NCBI GenBank assembly: GCA_024180945.1
Contig: JAKSGN010000007.1
Location: 3,348,001-3,412,000 of the forward strand
DNA: 64,000 nucleotides
Direction: 5' to 3'
DNA from: Macrophomina tecta
Lineage: Eukaryota; Ascomycota; Dothideomycetes; Botryosphaeriales; Botryosphaeriaceae
Shown here: positions 1 to 12,745 of the stretch, piece after piece
Numbering within the stretch: position 1 is the first letter of the stretch
How the letters are laid out: each line of letters starts with the position of its first letter
Translations under genes and position numbers: made by a program
Notes under the pieces: model-generated
Seen by the model: the letters and a program-made list of their open reading frames with translations, nothing else
What the model was told of the DNA's origin: nothing
The model's database searches: none

Positions 1-872
1 CGCTGTTGTTACAGCCCAGGCCAGCGCTCACGTTCTTGTCTGCATCTTCCAGTGCACTCCAGTATCTGCTGCCTACGACCTCGCAATCACGAATAAGCGG
101 TGCATCAACATCAACGCTTTCTACCTTGCAAATGCTGCGGTCAATATCTCAACAGATCTTTTGACGTATACCCTTCCAATCAAGACTGTAATGCACTTGC
201 AGGTTCCCAAGAATCAGAAGATTGGTCTTGGTGTCATGCTCAGCCTCGGTCTCTTGTGAGTATCCTCTTGACTTTTCCAGTACTTTGTCTCTGACCCCGT
301 CCAGCGCCTGCATCTCATCCATCATTCGCATCAGCTACATTCCACAGATGCTTGTATCCACCGATCCCACCTGGGCCATCTCCGGTGCCATGTACTGGTC
401 TGTCATTGAGACGAACGTCGGCATCGCGGCTGCCTCGATTCCCTCGTTCAAGGTCATTGCCAAGAAATACGCTCCGCGCCTGCTCGGCAGCTACTACGAG
501 TCCCAGCGGTATCCTTCCGGAGCCAAGCACGCCTCCAAGTTCTCTCAAAATGCTTTCCACAAGGTGGGCAGCCAGGGGGGCGTCGAAGCCCCTGCTGGAC
601 ATAAGAGCCATGGCTCAGTTCAGCTGCGCAGTTTGAACCGCGACCAAACCGACGCCTTCAACGATAGCAAGGGTGGCATTCAGACACGCATCGAGCAGGA
701 TGCTGCTTCGAACAGCAGCGAGGAAGCGCTCACCCTTCCCAACGGCCGTATTGGTGTTCGCACGCAGATTGTCACACAATATGAGTCTGGCTCGGCAACC
801 CGGACAAGCACACACAGCGAGGCGAACAGTCTGTACGAAGCAAAGCCAGTTCAGGGTCAGGGAAGGGTGTAA
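1..872 (+). CDS. Fungal rhodopsin-domain integral membrane protein (5' partial)
   Basis: This is the 3' part of a gene that begins upstream of the window. The first exon reads in frame from base 2 to 255, an intron spans 256-304 (GTGAGT...CCAG), and the second exon runs 305-872 with a TAA stop. Joining them restores a continuous membrane protein (LGLF-ACISSIIRI across the junction). The last transmembrane helices are visible, with a conserved Cys/Trp/Glu pattern (CIFQCTPV, DPTWAISGAMYWSVIETNVGI) typical of the fungal SAT4/Pth11-like rhodopsin-domain family. After the last helix comes a hydrophilic cytoplasmic tail of about 120 residues, rich in Ser, Gln and Arg. In this family such proteins are seven-helix membrane proteins of mostly unknown ligand. 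I see no CFEM domain, but the N-terminus is outside the window. The family call is fairly secure and the function is unknown. Confidence 0.8.
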
Positions 873-3800
873 AGGGCATGCCCAAAAAAACAGCAGTACT
901 AATTATCAGGGATGGAATGGGATACCAGGGTTTGGGGTTCAAGCGTTATGGCGCTTCGATGGATTAGCAAGTGTTGTTTATGGACATGGGCTTTTCTGGT
1001 TTATTTCCTTTGTTTGTTCAACCCTCTTCTTGTTGTTCACTCTCAGAATCACACGTCAAAAGATACCACGGTCTACAGGGGGCGGTTTGGGTCTTTTATG
1101 TTTCTTCTTTCTCTCTTTCCTGGACGGCTGTCTCTTCATCTCCTCTTTCCTAACTGATGAGTGGTACGCAAACAGGACGCCGTGTTACCGTCCGATTGTC
1201 GATTGAGAAGCGTAAGGGGCGCAGTCAAAGCATCGTTCGGAGAGCTGAGAAAAAGGAGAATGCTGCGCCCACCCATGGTAGCTGAAATACGCAGCAACTA
1301 CAGAAATATTTAATGCACTTATGTAAAAAAAAGACAAGGGAGATTCGTCGATGAAGCAAACGTGCGATTATTCCTCTCATAGCCAACCAGCCAGCTTCAT
1401 CGATGAGGCGCCCAGCAGAGCTAGACAAGGGCGTCACGCTCTTTGCGCCGAGACACGCAGGTGCCAAAGTCCCCCTTCGCCCATTTTCCCGCCTTTCCGG
1501 CGGGAACCCTGGCCGCTCGCCGCGGCAGCGCCGCCTGCGGGAAAACATGGGTGGCCTTCCTTCTCCGAATGTCTCGGGACTTTTCTCGAATGAAACAAGA
1601 ACCTTTCTTCACCATCGACGATGTGGCGCCAAACACATTTCTGGAGCGCTTGTGCGTACGCAAACGAAGACACAACCGCGGAATGGCCGCCGAATGGGCA
1701 GTCGTGCTATTCCTTCTTTATCCTTTCACCCGCCATGCCCCGAACATATTCGGAGAATATTCCGACGAATTGGCTAAAGGCTAGTGAAGAGGTGGAATAT
1801 GGACGTGTGCACTTTGGCATTGCGGCCACGTTTGTTTGTGCTACCACCATTGTGTGAAAAAAAAGGGTGGGGAGGGATTGTAGGGACAGAAAGGGGGGGG
1901 AAAAAAAGAAAAGGAAAAGCAATGAGGAGGTACGTCACAGCTACTGGCATGAAGGGGGCAAGAACAGACACTCGAATGCACTGGTCTTTCCGGCTCCGTC
2001 GCCGCCGCCGCCGCCCTCGTTTGACGAGGGTGTTGTACCCTCAGTCGAGGATTACTGCTTTGGGCGGCGACTTTGCTACACGCTCATGTTGGCATTGCTG
2101 GATGCGGGCAACCATCGCGCTCACATGCATTCCGCAGCAATCAACGAGCGGCAGTCGACACGAAGGGAGCAAGGCGGGAAGGAGAGAAGAGGTGGCTACA
2201 GGAGAGGCGGTTGGCATGGCCGCATCTTATTGGACGGTCGTTCTTCTCTCTCATAAGCCTCTCACTCTCTTTTTGTTTCTCAAACACACGTCTTTGCTCC
2301 ACCGTGGCCAAATCCCCCCGCCTCCCCAATCTTCGTTCTTGCCTTTACCCTTACCTCAAGCGTGATCATGTGCGGTTTGCCACCTGCTGGGATATCCTCT
2401 GCCTTAGTTGGCTTTGGTATTGTAACTACTGCCACAACGTCTATAGCGGTGACGTTCATGCGCTGCCATGTGCTTGGTCGGAGAGAGGTCGGTGCTGGGC
2501 AAGACGTAACGGCTGTCACAAGGCGGGAACAGCACGGTCGTTCGGTTAGGTCGAAGCGAACGAGAAGGCAAATTTTTGGCCCCAGAGGCAGAGGAGGAGG
2601 AGGAAGAGGGCACAGGGCGTGATTTATTTTTTGCGGGCGGGCCGAGTCGATGGTGGTTGGGGGGGGGGAATGAAGGGCTCGAAGGGAGGCTCGAGCAGGG
2701 GAAAAGAAGGGGGATTTGCTGTTGAGAGCGTCTGTGCGCGGCTCCTCTTCTGCATCGCACCCCACATGTCAGGCGATTGTGAAGAGTGTGCACATGTCGA
2801 TGGTCTTACTTTTTTTTTTTTGTGCGGCGAGGCTGACGAGGGGAGGCGGGACTGCATCCCGGGTTGCGTGAGGAGAAGGAAAAGGATGGGGAAGCGAACG
2901 AAGGATCGGAGGGCTGGGTGTTATCGGTGCGCTGTGTGCGATGCTCTGCGTTATGGAAAATCACCTCGCCTGCTGCTCCTTGTTCGTGGTCCTTTGTCCT
3001 TCGCACATATAGGGTCTTCGGGTGCTCGTGATATGTGGTTGTTGGTTCTGGCGTCGCGGATCGACAGCTGTGTGCTCATGCTCGTTGCCTGTGCGTCCAC
3101 TGCATTTCATCCCGCTGCAGCGTGCGAGTTCCTGCATCATTTGCCGCAGCGGCTGCGAGATTCTGTAGGGGAGATCTAAACATGGGGCAGGGATGCGTTC
3201 GTACAACGGCTATTGAGTCCTGTTCTTCTTCGCCGGCGCAGTCCGATGGCCGCCCACGACGGCATGTTGCTGCCGATTCGTTTCAACGGCGCTCCCGCCG
3301 GACGGGTGGCTTGCCTTGTTCGCCGCTGTGCCCATGAGTCGTGGACCCGGCCAGGGCATATCCACTCCCTCGGGTGTTGGTGGCGTGCGAAGCCCCTCCC
3401 GACCGATGCCACGAACCTGCGGGAAGGGCGTTTTTGCATTCTCCACTTTATCTCTTTCACGGAGGATTTCAGCACGCGTCGAAGATTGATTTCTGCTTGC
3501 TCTCCCCGCCGCGTCCCCTTATGCCGAACATCTGTATACGATCCGCCCAGTTTCCGCTGTGGTACTGTCGTCTTCCGTCATGCTTGCGATGTCCAGATCT
3601 AAGCGAAGCTTGTGATGAGAGCCGAAGATTGAGCCGCTGACCTTCACGATCGTCGCAGCTGATTTGCAAGGAGGCGCCGCCGCCCGGGCCTGACTTTCGT
3701 GACAAGAGGGCACGAGGAGGGGCAGCGCAGATTGCCTGAGTCGTGCGCATTGCTTGCCCGCCCCCTTCTTGCATCCACCGAGATACGGAACTGCATCGCG

Positions 3801-5036
3801 CTGATGGCCAGCGGAATACAAACAGCCGAGACCGACCTGGCTAGGTACAGTACCATCCTTCCTTCGCCGATGCTCGTGCGCCGCCATTGTCACTGCCGAA
3901 GCTCAGGGTCGTGGAGAGAAAATTTCGGGCATCGACTGCGGCACAGCAACGGCCATCACTGCCTTTTTCCTCCGCTAGGGCACCTCGGGCAGTCGGCAGG
4001 CGGCAAAGCAAGCGCAATGCAAGTTGGCATGTAGGGCAATGGAATGCTGCGCCGCTCAGGGGCTCCTCTTTTGGCAGCAGTGCTCGCCCGAGCCGGCTCC
4101 CGCAAATCGGCATTGCACATCGCCAGAGGGAGTGGGTGGGCATGTGAAAGATGAAGCTTTTGCCAACGGCTATTTTGGAATGCCTCCCGGCGAGTCAGTC
4201 GCCTGGCGTTCATCCAGCCCCTCGGCTAGCGAGCAGAGAGATTTGTCGATGCGCGATATAGTCGATGCTGGGCTGGCCATCGCCAACTGTTGTCTCGAGA
4301 GTCCAGAACCCATCCGTATGGGGCAAGCATCACCCATGGGCGGGAGATTCAGGGTCTGTGATCTGAAGTTGGTGTAACGTTCGCTCGACTCATGGATGGA
4401 CCATTCCTCAGTGCCTGGGCACGAACCAGGTGGGTGGGTCACGGTACAGGATGCTACGTCGTCAGTTGTCGTAGGTATGTGCAACGATCCGTCCTCTTGG
4501 CAGATTCGCGAGGTCGAAAGCGAGATGGAGGTCTCAGATGGGTTGGGTGAGCAGACGGACAGGTGAGGGGGACCCCAGCGGTGAAGAGGCGAGGAAAAGG
4601 CGCGCCGCATTGAGCAAGGACAAGCCGGTATAGAGACTCAGCTGTATAGGAGCTCGGGCTCTATTGGCTTTTAGGGCGAGACTGGACCTGCCCGATCCAG
4701 TCATGAAACACTTCGTCCTGGACGTTTCGGATCATGTGTCCTGGATCTCGGGCTTCGTCAGAATCCAGTTTGGGACATCGGTGATGATACTGAACGGTCA
4801 ACGATTGTGACTCGCAGCGAAAAGAAGGTTAAACGTCGGCGGCGGAGCTCCTGAACCCGTGATGATGCATACGTATTCATGCGAGGAATGAGCATCACAA
4901 AAGTCGGTCCGGATTGTGCAGCAACTGGAACGAAGAGAACAGACCGGTGGTATTGACTCAACTGTACAAATAAATCAACTATACTACAAAAAAGCATTTG
5001 CCAAAAGCAGCCAAGATTGCCGCCAAACACCAGCCC
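873..5036. other. Long intergenic stretch, no gene supported
   Basis: About 4.2 kb separates the membrane protein from the P450 terminator side. Reading frames here are short, overlap on both strands, and give compositionally biased translations with no family resemblance or conserved splice pattern. It contains a GCC-rich run near 2000, several pyrimidine-rich tracts (for example 2235-2310), purine-rich G/A stretches (1860-1920, 2580-2710) and a run of 12 T at 2810-2821. A non-coding transcript or a poorly conserved gene cannot be excluded. Confidence 0.5.
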
Positions 5037-6664
5037 TCACACCACCGGTACCCTCCTGTCAATGGTGATCCACATGTCGGTGAAGTAGCTGACACCGCCC
5101 TTAATCAGGTACTTGCCGGGTTCCTGCGGGTTGAGAATGTTTGGCTTAAAGGTGCGGAAGAACTGGAGCGGGGCCTTGAACAGCTCCATGTTGGCGATTT
5201 CCTTGCCGAGGCAGATGCGAGCACCGTAGCCGAATGCCATGTTGTACTTGTTGAACTCTTTTGCCTTCTCCTCGCTCTCCAGCCACCTCTCCGGACGGAA
5301 CACGTCGGCGTCCGGGCCGTAGATCTTGGGATCGCGGTGAACAAGCCATGGGTTGCAGGTGAGCTCAGTGCCTTCGGGGACGTATTTGCCATAGAGCTCC
5401 ATGCCGCCCTTAGGCGCGAGACGCGGGAAGATGTTGGGTGCCGAGGGGTTGAGACGCATGCTCTCCTTGACGCAGGCGACGTAGTAAGGGCAGTGCTCCA
5501 GGACTTCTGTGTACTGAGGCATCTCCGACAGTTTACCGGCCCGGGTGACAGAGTCGAGTTCCTGCATGAGCTTGTCGTAGACCTCCGGGTTCGACATGAT
5601 GTGGACCATCATGGCCTGGAAAGCAGTTCCGGTGGTGTCTGCACCAGCAAGAAGGACGAGCAGAATCTCGGCCCGGATGTACTCAAGGTCCAAGGGCTTG
5701 CCTTCGTCGTCGCGAGCGTCAATGAACCTATGGTAATATGAGCAACTGCGTCCTCACATGCACTGAACGGACAACTTACGTCTGAAGCAGATCGACCCTA
5801 CCGTTGGTGTTTCCAGCCTCGATATCCTTGAAGCGCTGGTCGATAAGCTTGTCGCGGAACCTCATCAACGTGCCAATACCAGACTCCTGCTCCGGGCTGG
5901 CGACCAAGTACTTCTCACCGAACCACGTGCTCTTGACCCAATTTGTGAAGGGATACAGGCGCGCCATGATGCCAAACGGAACCAGACCATCGTGGAAGCC
6001 CTGAATGAGGCCCTCAACGTCCTTGCCTTGCTCGATGAAGCCAATGGGAGCTCCAAAGCCAACCTCGGAAATGATGTCATAGGCCATGTAGACGGCCCAG
6101 GGAGCGAAGTCGAACTTGTCGCCCGTCTTAGCGAAGAGCTGATCAATCTTGTCCACCCATTGCTTCATGCGCGCGTCAATCAGAGGCTCCATCTTCTTGA
6201 TGTTGCTGAAGCTGTAGTTGGAGGCGGCGATCTTCCGGAAGTAGGCATGCTGCTTGTGGTCTTGCATGTTGAACAGAGACTCGGTCTTTCCGAAGCTGCC
6301 GGTGATGTAGTGCTGAGACTTGTTGGCATTGCGGCTGTAGATTTCGGGAAGCTTGGTGGCATCGCTCACGAGGAGCATGGTGGGGGTAATGCGGATGACG
6401 GGTCCTGCGGTTGAGCTGTTAGTTTGGCGTGGGTGTGAAAGAGTGCGGCTTTGCCCTACCATGCTCCTTGTGAAGCTCCCTGAAGGTCTGAGGCTCATCC
6501 TCCTTGAGATTATGGTAGGTGATCCATAGACGCGTGACACTTCCCCAAAAGTTGCCGGGGAACTTGGAAAGAGGATGGAGGAAGCGGTAGTAGACTATCT
6601 GGTACAGCACCTTGTAGGCGATGTAGGCAAAGAAAGCAAGGACGAGTTTCGAGAGAATCGCCAT
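5037..6664 (-). CDS. Cytochrome P450 monooxygenase (microsomal, E-class type)
   Basis: Three exons (6664-6460, 6404-5780, 5727-5037) give a 506-residue protein; both introns (55 and 52 bp) have GT...AG ends and restore the frame. The start at 6664 is the ATG directly before the membrane anchor; an in-frame GTG 39 bases upstream is not needed. Residues 1-30 form one hydrophobic anchor, followed by a proline-containing hinge (FLHPLSKFPG), as in ER-bound P450s. The I-helix oxygen-activation motif AGADTT lies near 304-309, the K-helix ExxR (ESMR) near 365, the PERW motif (FRPERW) follows, and the heme-ligand loop FGYGARICLG places the Cys thiolate near residue 449. All elements for an active heme monooxygenase are intact. 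It resembles fungal P450s of the pisatin-demethylase-like group, but substrate cannot be read from sequence. It is divergent from the MFS transporter at 7953, which may or may not be functionally linked. Confidence 0.93.
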
Positions 6665-7952
6665 GATGTCGGCCAGAGCGAGCCTTTCGAAGTGGCACAG
6701 CACGAATCGCGGGAGCCGGTCGAGATAAAAGAGAGCGTGGAGCTCGGGCAGGGGAGCTCCCGCGGACGAATAGAGGCACGAGAGTTACACATAGCTCCCT
6801 ACGAGACAAAAATGGAGCTTGCCCACGCCAGTATCGGGCGACTTGAGCCCATAGCTCCGAGGAGACTGGGGAGGCCATGCCACGCGGCATTGTAGCGGGC
6901 CAAGAGCAGCAGCGGATTGCGAAGGACGCATCAACGGGGCCTGAAGAAGAAGTGGATCTGTCGCGCACGAGTCAGGGTGCAGGTGGCAGCGAGCATCGCG
7001 GCGGGCGAGCGGCCTGGATGGGACAGCGGGTGAAGAGGGCAGGGGACAGCCGGGGCATGAAGGTTGTCGGGAGTGCGATCGGCAGGCCTCAGACGGCCGG
7101 GGGTGTTCGGTTAGGCCTGCTCCAGCGCAACGGCCAACGGGGAGCAACGGCTCTCTTCCGGCCAGTCCACCCCCAATCCGCCCTCCGGCACTCCCCTCCC
7201 ACCGTCGGCCCGCCACCCACCACTGCTGCTGCTATAGCTAGGATGTCCAGCTATTCCTCTGCCCATCTCGATAGCTATTGCCTATCCTCTCCTGATCTAG
7301 GACCCTTCCAGGCACCGGCCCACCCATATGTGCCCGTCGGTCCTCCATTGCTTCTTCGACGATGCCGTGGAAAAGCTGGGTTCAATTCCAGATGGTGATT
7401 GGCACCCTCGCCATGCAGCCTGCCCCTCCCGTGCCTCGTGGGAATGGGCTCATGCGGCAACCACCGCATCGTCGCCTCGACGGCGGCACAGGAGTCACCG
7501 CCCTTGTCCGATGTGCTCGCTCGCTTCCCAGAAGGATGCCGCTCGCCAGGGTCTCGCGTGCTGCTTGCCACGGTGCCTCGTGGTTCCCCGGTAGCTTAGC
7601 CAACGCTTTTGTTATCCGCCGGCGACCACTGCCGCATCCAGACCCTTTGATAGAGCTAGCCTTTCTCTATTCACGCTGTTCGGCATAAGCTGCGGAGATC
7701 AGTGAGCCGAATGGCGGAAATCATGCCCGTATGCATCTGTGAACCTAGAGAAAATTCCTCATGATGCCTGCTTCTGCTCGCTTTTGCTCGTCACTCTGTG
7801 CGCTTGTGCGTGGTCGGTGCCGTGAGGCAGCGAGCCTGATTTCCGATATCTAGACCCCGGGTCCTCCCAGCTGTTTGCTTCTTCGTCCTCTCTACTGTTT
7901 TCCGCGGCGTCCAGTCTCCATTGTCTTGCTTTTTGCCCCAAGACCTGCCAAC
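6665..7952. other. Intergenic region between divergent P450 and MFS genes
   Basis: This 1.29 kb stretch must hold both promoters. The last 80 bases before the transporter ATG are C/T-rich (7870-7945), as is common for fungal 5' leaders. I see no supported gene. Confidence 0.5.
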
Positions 7953-10000
7953 ATGGTGCTAGAAGGCAAATCTCTCTACCGGACAGCCGTCACTGCCGGC
8001 AGTCTCGGATTCATCACCTTTGGATGGGATGCCGGTGTCCTTGGCGGTGTCCTCCTTACGCCAGACTTCCAAGAGGCCATTGGCGTAAGTTTCTTCCACG
8101 CAGAGCTACCAGGATACACGACCTGACGCAGTGTAGTACCCCAACACCACCATTATTTCCATGGTCACTTCCGTCTTCCTACTGGCGTCATGGCTTGGTT
8201 GCGTCATCATATCGGTGTTCGGTATGAAGATGGGTAGGAGGAGCTGGGTCATTGCTGGTGAAATTGTCCAGATAATCGGCACCGTCATCAGCGCGACAAG
8301 CTACGGCTACGGGCAGTTAATTGCTGGACGTGTGTTGATTGTATGTCTTAGCTGGCCAATCTCTCAAGCTACTCAGCTAACAAGTACAGGGCGTCGGCAA
8401 CGGCTTCTGCACCTCCATGATCCCGGTTTACGTCGCAGAGATGGCCACCAGCGTCAAGGTCCGTGGAGCATCGGTCAACTTCATGATCTGCTCTGCAGCA
8501 GCCGGCATCGCACTTGCTTACTGGGTGTACGTCGCTTCTTGGTCCATCGTATACCGGGGAGGATGCTAACATCGTCTGCAGTGACTTCGGAATGACCTTT
8601 GCTACTGGCCAGGCAGTCTGGCGGTTCCCCGTCGCGCTTCAAGTGATGTGGTCTCTCCTCACCATTGGCTTCATTTGGCCCACCCCGGATACCCCTCGCT
8701 ACTACTATGCCAGAGGACGTAACGACCAGGGCGATTCCACACTTGAACGGCTCTATGGCAAGGCCATCACCGACCCCGAAGTCGAGCAATCCAGGAAAGA
8801 TATCCTAGCCTCCATTGACCTTGAGAAGGTTGCCACCGCCTCTCTCCGTATCAAGGACTTCTTCTGGGATACTTCCGACCTGCAGGCCGCGCGCCGAATC
8901 CGCACCGGTGTCATTCTCGTCGGCATTGGTTATTTGATCGGAACTGACATGGTATACTACTACATGACGACCATTTTCCAAACGTAAGTTCGTACGCTCA
9001 ACCACCAAAACGCCCATTTCTGACATTTACCAGCTACATTGGTCTGCCAGCCACGACCGCGTCTGCTCTTTCGGCCGTTGCAACCACCGTCCTCACCATC
9101 ACCAACTTCATGGGCGTGACCTTCATGGAGAAACTGGGCCGCCGCACCTGGCTCATCGCCGGTGCCATCGGCCAAACTATTTTCATGGCCACCTTCACCG
9201 GCCTCATGTCGAGCCCTGGGGCAAAGACAGGCGCCGCGGCCGCCGCCATGCTCTTCGGCTGGATCGCCGTGTTCGGACCAACCTGGGGTAAGCACAGATA
9301 TAGATCCCACATCTCCTCCACCCAGTTGCTCAAACACGCACAAACACCCCTCCCTTGGGGCCTTGGGATTTGAACTCGCTAAGCTGACTCGGGACATGCA
9401 GGCCCCGTCCCGTACGTGTACAGCTCAGAGATCATGCCGCTTCGCTACCGCCACATCGGGTTCTCGCTGTCCGTCAGTGCGCAGTGGCTGTCCGCCTTCC
9501 TGACCACCTTCGCCGGTCCCATCGCCATCGCCGACACCAGCGTCGGATGGAAGACGTGGATCTGGTTCCTCGTCTTCAACGCCATCGCCGGGCCTTACGG
9601 TAAGCCCTCTGTCACTCCGCCCTGCCCTCTTTTCCCCATTTGCAGTCTTTCGTGCACTCCGGAGCGCGTTCCGCAAAACACGCATCTATACTTGCCCTTT
9701 CGCCTCCCCCCCCCCCCTTTGTACTCTCCTAAACCTCCACTTTCCCCCTATCCCGCTGTCGAAGTACCAGTGAGTCGAGCGCCATGTGACTAACGAGGAC
9801 ATCTGAACGAACCAGTCTACTTCTGCTGCCCAGAGACCCGCGGCCACACGCTCGAGGAGGTCGACCTGATCTTCATGTCCGAGCGCCTCGAGAGCACGGC
9901 CGCCGCGAAGCAGCTGCACCACGCCGCCTCGACCATCTCGAGCAACAGCAGCGCGACGGCTGAGCAGGGCGACGCCGTCACTCCTGCCAAGGAGGGTTGA
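7953..10000 (+). CDS. MFS sugar-type transporter (PETRG family)
   Basis: Seven exons (7953-8084, 8137-8340, 8390-8526, 8582-8983, 9034-9287, 9402-9599, 9816-10000) encode about 503 residues. The ATG at 7953 starts directly before the first membrane segment (FGWDAGVLGGVL, the usual sugar-porter N-terminal motif with Trp-Asp in place of Tyr-Asp). The central loop follows the sixth helix and includes a hydrophilic LERLYGKAI segment; the RxGRR-like motif EKLGRRTW and the C-terminal signature PETRGHTLEEVD are present. The PYVYSSEIMPLRYR block is typical of hexose and related carriers. Introns are about 50 bp except the last two (114 and 216 bp); the last contains a 10-base C run. Sugar, quinate or other polyol transport is possible; the substrate is not identifiable. 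The tail after the PETRG motif is short and Ala/Ser-rich. Confidence 0.92.
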
Positions 10001-10713
10001 GAGAGTGGCTCTTTCCGTTCTCTTCCCGCAGCAACCGCGGGCGCTTTGGTAGGGTGGGAAGCGTCTTCAGGGCTCGGAAAGGGTGCGGGACAGGTCATGG
10101 GTGATGGTGAATCGTTCGCTATGTGCTTTCTTCGGAAGGAAGAGAAGGAAGAGTGGTAGAAATGATGAAAAGGAAGGAAAGAAGGAAGATCGAATACCCA
10201 GATTTCCCTACCACGAGAATAATATACGAACAACAATCTCTAATGTTAATCAATTTATTCAAATTGGAGTTGGATAGTTCCGCAAGCAAGAGTTCGATCG
10301 AAAGGCATCACCATGCATACATTTGGCGCGTGTGAACACCACAATTGAGAATGCGCCGCTAAGCCAATCATCCACTTCACAACACGCCCGTGACCATCAC
10401 AGGAGCGAGCAAGCAACGAAACCATTGTCTTCCTCGTGCTCTATGCTAATAAGAATCCCGCCACCCATCGCCTGCATCTCAATGCCACCGTTTCAAGCCG
10501 CCCGTCACCAGGGGAGACGCCATGCTTTCGTTTGAATTTTCCGTTCCCAAAACCCACGATCTCCTGTTTACAAAAACGCCATTGACATGACCACCGGCAG
10601 TAGGAAAAAAATTTTTCTTCACATGGTATACAGCTCGACGAACCGAAAAAAAAAAAATCAGCCAGCTTTTCCAGTCCCCAACCATCCTGGAAGGGGCAGC
10701 AAAAGCTTTCCGA
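10001..10713. other. 3' flank between converging MFS and Pfs2 genes
   Basis: About 0.7 kb between two stop codons in tail-to-tail arrangement, so it should hold both 3' UTRs. A/T-rich toward its middle (10200-10270). No gene seen. Confidence 0.5.
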
Positions 10714-12745
10714 TCACCTGGGCTTCCTGTACCTCCCTTGCCTCATCTGCTCCTGCAAGCTCTCCTTCTGGCTCGGAAGCGGTTCTCTTCTCCTCCCGTT
10801 AGCCCCGTTTACGTCACCGTTACCATTGCCGCCAGGCATGCCGGGCATGCCGGGCGGCTGCTGTCCGGGCTGCATCTGCGGCATGAACCCAGGAAGCCCA
10901 GGCGGGAAAGGTGGCGGCGGGATACCTCCAAAGCCTGGCGGCGGGGGAGGAGGGAATGCGCCAGCTTGACCACCGTTTGGTGGTGGTACAGGAGGAAGCG
11001 GGATCTGGCCATTGCGGATCATTTCTGCGAGCTTATTGGGGTCCATGCCCGGGGGAAGAGCGGGGATGCCACCAGGACCAGGGAATGGCGGGGCGCCAGA
11101 TCCCGGGGGAGGAGGGGGTGGGATGTGCATGGGGATGCCCGGTCCGTTCGAAGCGTGACCACCAAGACCAGGGAGTTGCGCACCGCCCATGCTCGAGCCA
11201 TCGGCGAAGCCCAGACCCGGAAGACCGGGTAGCATAGGTTGTTTTGTGGGCATCTTCTGATCGACAAGGCCGTCCGCTTCGTCTTCAGCTTCTTGCTCTT
11301 CCTCCTCTTGTTGCCTCCTGCGCGCATCGCGACGGTCGAAGATGCCTTGGGCTTCGGCGGCAGCTTGGCCGATGTGGTATCTGTCGTTGAAAGGAATGGT
11401 CTCTCCAGGGCGAGCTCTTGTCCAGAAGCGGGTGATGCGATCATTAGAGCCGGACGCAAGGATATGCCCGAGCGGATGCCAGTCAAGGGTCCAAATAGCG
11501 AAATCATGGGCTTGTGGGACCCGGTGGGCTGGGTAGATGGTTTGAGCAGGAGCGTTTGAAGGGTCCGGGCTATCGTAGGGGGATACGGTCGGCTCAATCC
11601 CGGGCGGTGCATTTTGTTCATCCAGCAGATAATGGAAAAGACTGCCATCTACTCCTCCGGTGGATAATAGATTACGATGGATGGGGTGCCATGCCAATGT
11701 AGTGATGTCCTTTTCATGACCACGTAGAAGCAGAACGTCACGCATCATACGCAGATCGAATATCCGCGCAGTGTGGTCTCTTGCGCACGTGGCAAGGAGC
11801 TGGCCTTGCGTACGCTCAAAGGATGTTTTGGAAATGGTGTTCTTGTGGCCATGCAAGGTGGTCAGGCAACGGCCGGTGCGGGGATCCCATAGTTTGATCT
11901 GATGATCCTTGGATCCGGAAACTAGGAGGCCTTTCGTGGGGTGCCAGTCAACCGTCTTAGCCTCCCAACCATGTCCAGTCAAGGTCGACTCCTCAATGCC
12001 GCCAGCAAAATCAAAGATCTTCAAGGTTGCGTCGTCCGAGGCGGTGACGAACTTGGAGTCGGTAGGTGCAAAGGCCAGGTCGCGAATGGGCTCGTTGTGT
12101 GCTTGCAGAGCCTTGACGTTGTTGAAGTTGGTCTGCCAGTACTTCACCACGCCGTCCTGATCGGCCGACACCAGCCAGTCATCACTGTGTGAGTATTGGG
12201 CGGCGCGGATGGCCGAATCGTGGGCCTGCATGATGGTCTCGAAGTTGAAGCCCATGCCGTTCCATAGCGTGAACTCTCCGCTTGTCGAGCCTGTGAGCAG
12301 GCGCCTGCCCTCCGGAGTCCAGCGTACAACGTTGATCGGATGCTTGACTTTGTTCAACGAGGCGTGCAGGTGCTTTGCGGGGATCGTCTCGGCGGCGCAG
12401 CCCAGGCGGGCGAGCGGCGGGACCATCTAGCGAGCGGTCAGCTGTGCGCAGGCATGGGGTCTTCCAGACGTACGTCGACCATGTAGCTAATGCTGGGCCG
12501 CTCGACCTCGACGGGCGGAGGGCCTTTGTATCGCGGGCGGCGATTGCGGGCCCATTGCACCAGCGTCGAGCCATAGTCGGTGGCGGCGCCTCGAGGCAAG
12601 TCAGCACATCGCACTCGACGGGCACAGCGCCCGCCAGCAGCAAAACAATTGCGCTGGGCGGGAGGAGCAAGGACAACTCACGGCGGGCTCTGGTGCGCGG
12701 AATGCCGTCGTGGCCGCCGGTCTGGTAGTGAAACTCGCGATCCAT
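10714..12745 (-). CDS. PFS2: Polyadenylation factor subunit 2 (WD40 protein)
   Basis: Three exons (12745-12682, 12589-12474, 12426-10714) give 630 residues. Introns are 92 and 47 bp; the first has a good branch site (GTGCTGAC) ten bases before its acceptor. The N-terminus reads into the conserved [19 protein letters not shown] block, then [21 protein letters not shown] and seven WD40 repeats to roughly residue 370 (for example [52 protein letters not shown]). The remaining 230 residues are a Gly/Pro-rich low-complexity tail with poly-Pro runs, as in filamentous-fungal orthologues. Pfs2 is the scaffold of the cleavage and polyadenylation factor that holds the endonuclease and poly(A) signal readers together in the nucleus. 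The gene is divergent from the DGAT gene, sharing 449 bp upstream. Confidence 0.95.

Noticed and set aside
6665..6703. Upstream GTG extension of the P450
   Set aside because: It adds 13 residues in front of a good ATG and normal membrane anchor; GTG starts are not expected in this nuclear gene.
5037..10000. Secondary-metabolite gene cluster
   Set aside because: A P450 and a transporter are present, but no synthase, transferase or pathway regulator lies nearby, and the flanks are a gene-free stretch and housekeeping genes.
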